This document shows positions 60,601 through 64,000 of a stretch of 64,000 bases of DNA, piece by piece (position 1 is the first letter of the stretch; each line of letters begins with the position of its first letter). The notes below the pieces were generated by a model. It did no database searches, had not been told where the DNA came from, and saw only the letters and a program-made list of their open reading frames with translations. The position numbers and the translations under genes were made by a program. The DNA is taken from assembly GCF_001577835.2 (NCBI RefSeq), contig NC_029532.1:5418512-5482511 (forward strand), written 5' to 3'. The DNA comes from Coturnix japonica. Taxonomy: Eukaryota > Chordata > Aves > Galliformes > Phasianidae.

Positions 60601-61221
60601 AAACCAGGATGCTCTGTAGCGGTCCAGCCTCAGTGCAGGGTCGGGGTGAGCCTCCAGGGCAGGGATCACAGGTGAGGGGTAAACCAGGGCGAAGCCAAAG
60701 CTGAAATTCCCCAGCACGGCAGCAAAGACTGCCACATAAAGCCGCTTGTTGTTGAGGCTCCTGGAGGTGCCAGAGCAAGAAGGATGTGTTGGACACCTCT
60801 ATGGCACCCGATGGAAACTCCAGATCGCTCTTTTGCAGCTTTCCCCCATGAATGCATTTCAGTCGAGCTGGCTGGTTGTCAGCCAGTACAACAAACAGAA
60901 AAGCAGAAGCTGGAAGCAGGCAGCACCGCGGCCCCAGAGATCTCCCTGCCACCACCCCACAGCAGCACCCTGTGCCCCACATCCCAGACTGACCCCAGCA
61001 CCATAAGCCTCTCACAGGATGAGCTCCCTCTCACTACAGCCATGGCGCCACAGCCCAGCTCCCAAACCCCAGATCAAGTTGCCACCCCACATCCAGCCCC
61101 AGCCACAGCCTGGCTCTTACTGCAGGTACTCCTTGTCCAGCCCCCTCCTGATGCTCTCAGGGAAGGTGTTGTATGAGGAGCTTGACCTCCTCACCAGTGG
61201 CTCCCTCATGCTCGGCTCCAT
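57691..61221 (-). CDS. SLC2A6: SLC2A6 (GLUT6), facilitative hexose transporter
   Basis: Class III sugar transporter of the major facilitator superfamily, 12 membrane helices, mainly on lysosomal/endosomal membranes in mammals. Ten minus-strand exons: 61121-61221, 60598-60760, 60309-60515, 59667-59766, 59242-59453, 58978-59130, 58728-58836, 58345-58518, 57944-58089, 57691-57858; 510 aa (human 507). Family motifs: NDRLGRKLS (loop 2), [22 protein letters not shown] (central loop), [14 protein letters not shown] (helix 7), [23 protein letters not shown] (helix 10) and [13 protein letters not shown] (C-terminus). Two N-linked sequons (NST, NRT) sit in the long loop 9 typical of class III. The exon 4 donor is GC (GCAAGT), the only phase-compatible choice. 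The N-terminal LL of human GLUT6 is LV here (MREPLV). The start codon has a good context (ccaccATGg). Confidence 0.97.
59481..59640 (-). mobile_element. CR1 LINE 3' fragment in SLC2A6 intron 4
   Basis: gaatcatagaatcactgagg, then ttggaaaagacctctaagat and tgcctccagggatggtgactcc, is the familiar 3' end of chicken CR1 read from its tail. The element therefore lies on the minus strand, in the sense of SLC2A6. It fills most of the 213 bp intron 59454-59666. The right (5'-truncated) edge is approximate and lies within about 30 bp of the exon 4 donor. Confidence 0.85.
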
Positions 61222-64000
61222 GGTGGTGGCCATGAGGCTGGTGCCTGTTGTGGTGTGTGCCGGATGCTTGAGGAGGGTTCAGGGGCCTGAGAGGAAGAAG
61301 CAACTGAAAGCGAAAGGGGAGAGGCCACCCAATGTTGCTTAATCAAGGAAATCTGTGTCTTGTGAGCTCATACCCAGATAAGTTCTGGAGAGGGAGCTGG
61401 GCTGGGGTAGAGAGACAGAGGGAGGTGATGGAGCTCTGTGTGCCTTTAGTGTATGCCTGGTAGTCCCTCCTGGGCAGGGCAAAGCCAGCAAAACTGAATG
61501 TTTATGGGCTGATCCTTGCAGGAACTCTACCCCAGCAGAAAGTCCCTTTGCTGAGGTCATGGCACTCCCCTTGAAGAACTAGCAGCAGCTGAGGGTTGCT
61601 TTTTGCTGGTGTGATTTATATCCATCGGTGCTGCCCTTGGAAGGTTTTACAATATAAAGCAGAAAACAGAGGGAGGTGAACCCAGGGGATGCGAGGGAGC
61701 AGCTGAGGACAATGATGAGTGCTGATGGGGATGGGGAGGGCAGCTCTGGCACATTGGGATTAGCTGCTGGGGGCTGGCAGTGCCCTCCTGCCCTGAGAGC
61801 TGCAGCAGCACAGTGCTGGAGTAGCTGTGGTTCCTGAGGGCTGTGTGATCCAGGCTCAACCTGTAGGAAGGAGGGGTGAGTATTGGCTTTTTGCAGTGGT
61901 TTCTATGCCCCATGGCAGCTCTGGTGGTGGTTCAGGAGCTTGCTGCCTCAGTTCAGAGCATTTTCCCTCCCTGCTGTCTGCTTCCCCTTCTCCAACAACC
62001 AAGCTTTGCATTTAGGGCCTGATTGATGCTGGGGATTTACAGCTGACTCAGCCACTCGGGACTGTGATTTCCCTGTAGTGAGAAAGGTCATATATGGGGG
62101 GGGGTGCTGAAACCTCAGAACAGCTCATCCCAAAATTTCCAGGGCTGTGTTAGTTCTCACAGTGCTGTCACAATGATTTCCAACGAGCAAGGGATGCTGT
62201 CAGTTGCAGCTGATCTGGGGCTGCTCCCCACGCACGCCCTCTGTTTGCAAACACTGCCTGTCATTGCTGTTGCATGGTGGCAATGCTATGTGCAAGGCTG
62301 TGGTCCTTCACAGGCCTGTGGGGGTTAGGAAGTGCTGCTGCTGGTTGCACCATGCAGACCATGTGAAATCTACAAGTGCTGCCTTTACATGTTGACTTAA
62401 CGACCAGCTTTCCCCCCTGTATGGCCCTGTTTGTGCTCTCTGCTGGTTGGAGCTCTCAGGGCTGTGCAGTGCAATGAGGCTGGCAGCAGTAGGATGGGGC
62501 TGGGACCCCCCCCTCAGCCTTGGGGGTGTGAGGCACCTCCTGGCCAGGTTGCTGCAGAGCTCATTTAGGATGTGGTGTCTGTCCTAAGCCTGAACCACTT
62601 GGACAGAGGAAAGATAGGAATGCTCAACCCAACCTCCTCCCTTCTATCTGGGGCGAAAAAAAAGCACGTTGGAGAGGAGCCCTGAAGCAGTCGGATCTCT
62701 GAAAGGCGAAGTGCTATCCAGTTGCTGTGCAGATTTGTCAACTGCTTCAAGCAGGAAATTACTTCGTGTCTTGAAAAGCCTCCAAGCACCTGTAACGCTG
62801 TGAGCACGGGGGAGCTGCTGTCTGCTGGCCTGGGTTTGGTGAGCTGGGGCTGATCTGCTGGGCAGGGCCTGTTCCTCAGTGTCCTTGGAGGTAAGGGGTC
62901 CCTTGGTGCTGTGTTAGGGGTCCTGAGTTCATGCTTGGTGAGTAATGCATGCAGCACTGCATCCCCATGTGAGTCTCCTTGTGTTTCTGTAGGTCCTATC
63001 AAAACACACCAGGGGTGAAAGAAGTTGCTCTACCACCCCAATGGGCTGTGTTCAGCCATAGCATGATGGTGGGAGGATCCAAACCCTCAAGGGTGGTGTG
63101 GAGGGGGGGATGAAGTGGCCTTGTTGTGTCAGCAGTGTGTGTGAAGGGTGATCTGGTGCTGCTGAGAGCTGCTGGCTGCTCGGACACAGTGATGCATTGC
63201 TCCAGCTCAATGGGATCTTCCTCCCCCTCTGACAGCTGTGAGATCGATCATGACCGTGTGCAAAGAAGTAAAGTGCATCAAAGCCACTTGGCAACTTAAC
63301 TAACCAGGCTCATAAATTAATTGCTATCCCTATTGTAAGGGAGAAATCAGTCTCTCCTTGAGGAGATCTGTCTCCATTGCTCATTCGGCTGCATCCCTTC
63401 ATAAATCTTCCCTGTAAGTCTGGGCTGCTGATTGCTGGGTGGGTATTTGGGGGCGCACTGGTGTGATGCAGAGTTATGGTAGTGAGTGGGATCTATGCAA
63501 AACATGGGTGAATGGGATTTGTGGGCTCCAAGAGATGTGCTGGGGGCCCTGAAGGAAGGAGGAGGGGGGCCTTTGGGGCCAGCACTGTGTCCCCACAGAG
63601 CCCTTTGAGCCCCAAGTTGGAGGGCTTTGCAACATGGGGTCCTGTGCATCCAGCTCCAAATGGGCATCGGTGTCTGCAGCCCCAGTGGGGCTCTTCAAAG
63701 CAGACAGGCAGAAGTCAGATCTTCTCTGCTCTATCCCTCACCACACTCCCTCCTCCCTCCCCCCCTGCAGAAAAAATATCAGCACCTTCTCAGGCTGCCA
63801 TCTGTTTATTTGGTTGGACTTGGAACTTGCTGAAATGTCTTTCGATGGATGAAGCAACAGAGAGTAGAAGAACAGAGCCTGGCAAGGCTGCTTGGTGAGT
63901 GGAAAATAATTTTTTGGGGCTTTCTGGAGTTTGAAGCCCCGATGATGGATGTGCATGCGAGAGATGGTAATGGCTTTGTAAGTATCAAAACACAGAGCAA
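61222..64000. other. Region upstream of SLC2A6, no gene recognised
   Basis: The part next to the SLC2A6 start must hold its promoter, but I see no diagnostic element. In mammals the next gene is MYMK; I looked for its MGTLVAKLLLP start and conserved helices on both strands and did not find them, so it presumably lies further right. A G run sits at 62096-62103. Open frames here show no familiar protein. Confidence 0.5.

Noticed and set aside
62089-62101. CArG-like ggtcatatatgg suggesting a muscle-gene (MYMK) promoter
   Set aside because: The first base of the motif does not fit CCWWWWWWGG and no MYMK exon is visible nearby.

Overview
This is host nuclear DNA from a bird, most likely a galliform such as chicken. 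Three things point there: short dense introns, fragments of CR1 LINEs (the typical avian repeat, oriented by their 3' ATTCTATG-type tails), and an unbroken block of the surfeit/ADAMTS13 neighbourhood known from human 9q34 and, in chicken, chromosome 17. I saw no prokaryotic, organellar or CRISPR-like sequence. All gene models were built by eye from reading frames, splice dinucleotides, intron phase and recalled human protein sequences. The species is an inference.

Layout, left to right: last coding exon of SURF2 (+, 191-274); SURF4 (-, 3146-13484, 6 coding exons, 269 aa); STKLD1 (+, 13971-24962, 19 coding exons, about 638 aa); REXO4 (-, 25540-29392, 8 exons, 437 aa); ADAMTS13 (+, 29939-46412, about 30 exons, about 1,472 aa); CACFD1 (+, 48775-53243, 5 exons, 174 aa); SLC2A6/GLUT6 (-, 57691-61221, 10 exons, 510 aa); then about 2.8 kb with no recognisable gene. 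In every model the exon phases join without a frame error.

The genes alternate in direction. There are two head-to-head pairs with short GC-rich shared 5' regions (SURF4/STKLD1, 486 bp between start codons; REXO4/ADAMTS13, 546 bp). There are three tail-to-tail pairs whose likely poly(A) signals lie 95-310 bp apart (SURF2/SURF4, STKLD1/REXO4, CACFD1/SLC2A6). The products do not form one pathway: ER cargo export (SURF4), a kinase-like scaffold (STKLD1), a nuclear exonuclease (REXO4), a plasma protease that cuts von Willebrand factor (ADAMTS13), a Flower-family membrane protein (CACFD1) and a hexose transporter (SLC2A6).

I found no new multi-gene system. The most notable points are: an ADAMTS13 with a long, classical ADAMTS-type propeptide (about 198 prepro residues against about 74 in human) and one thrombospondin repeat fewer than human; an SLC2A6 intron with a GC donor, most of it a CR1 insertion; replacement of the N-terminal LL of SLC2A6 by LV; STKLD1 as a clear pseudokinase (HRN, DFS) with a tail built from near-identical phase-1 exons; and an unexplained GC-richer, TATA-bearing segment inside STKLD1.
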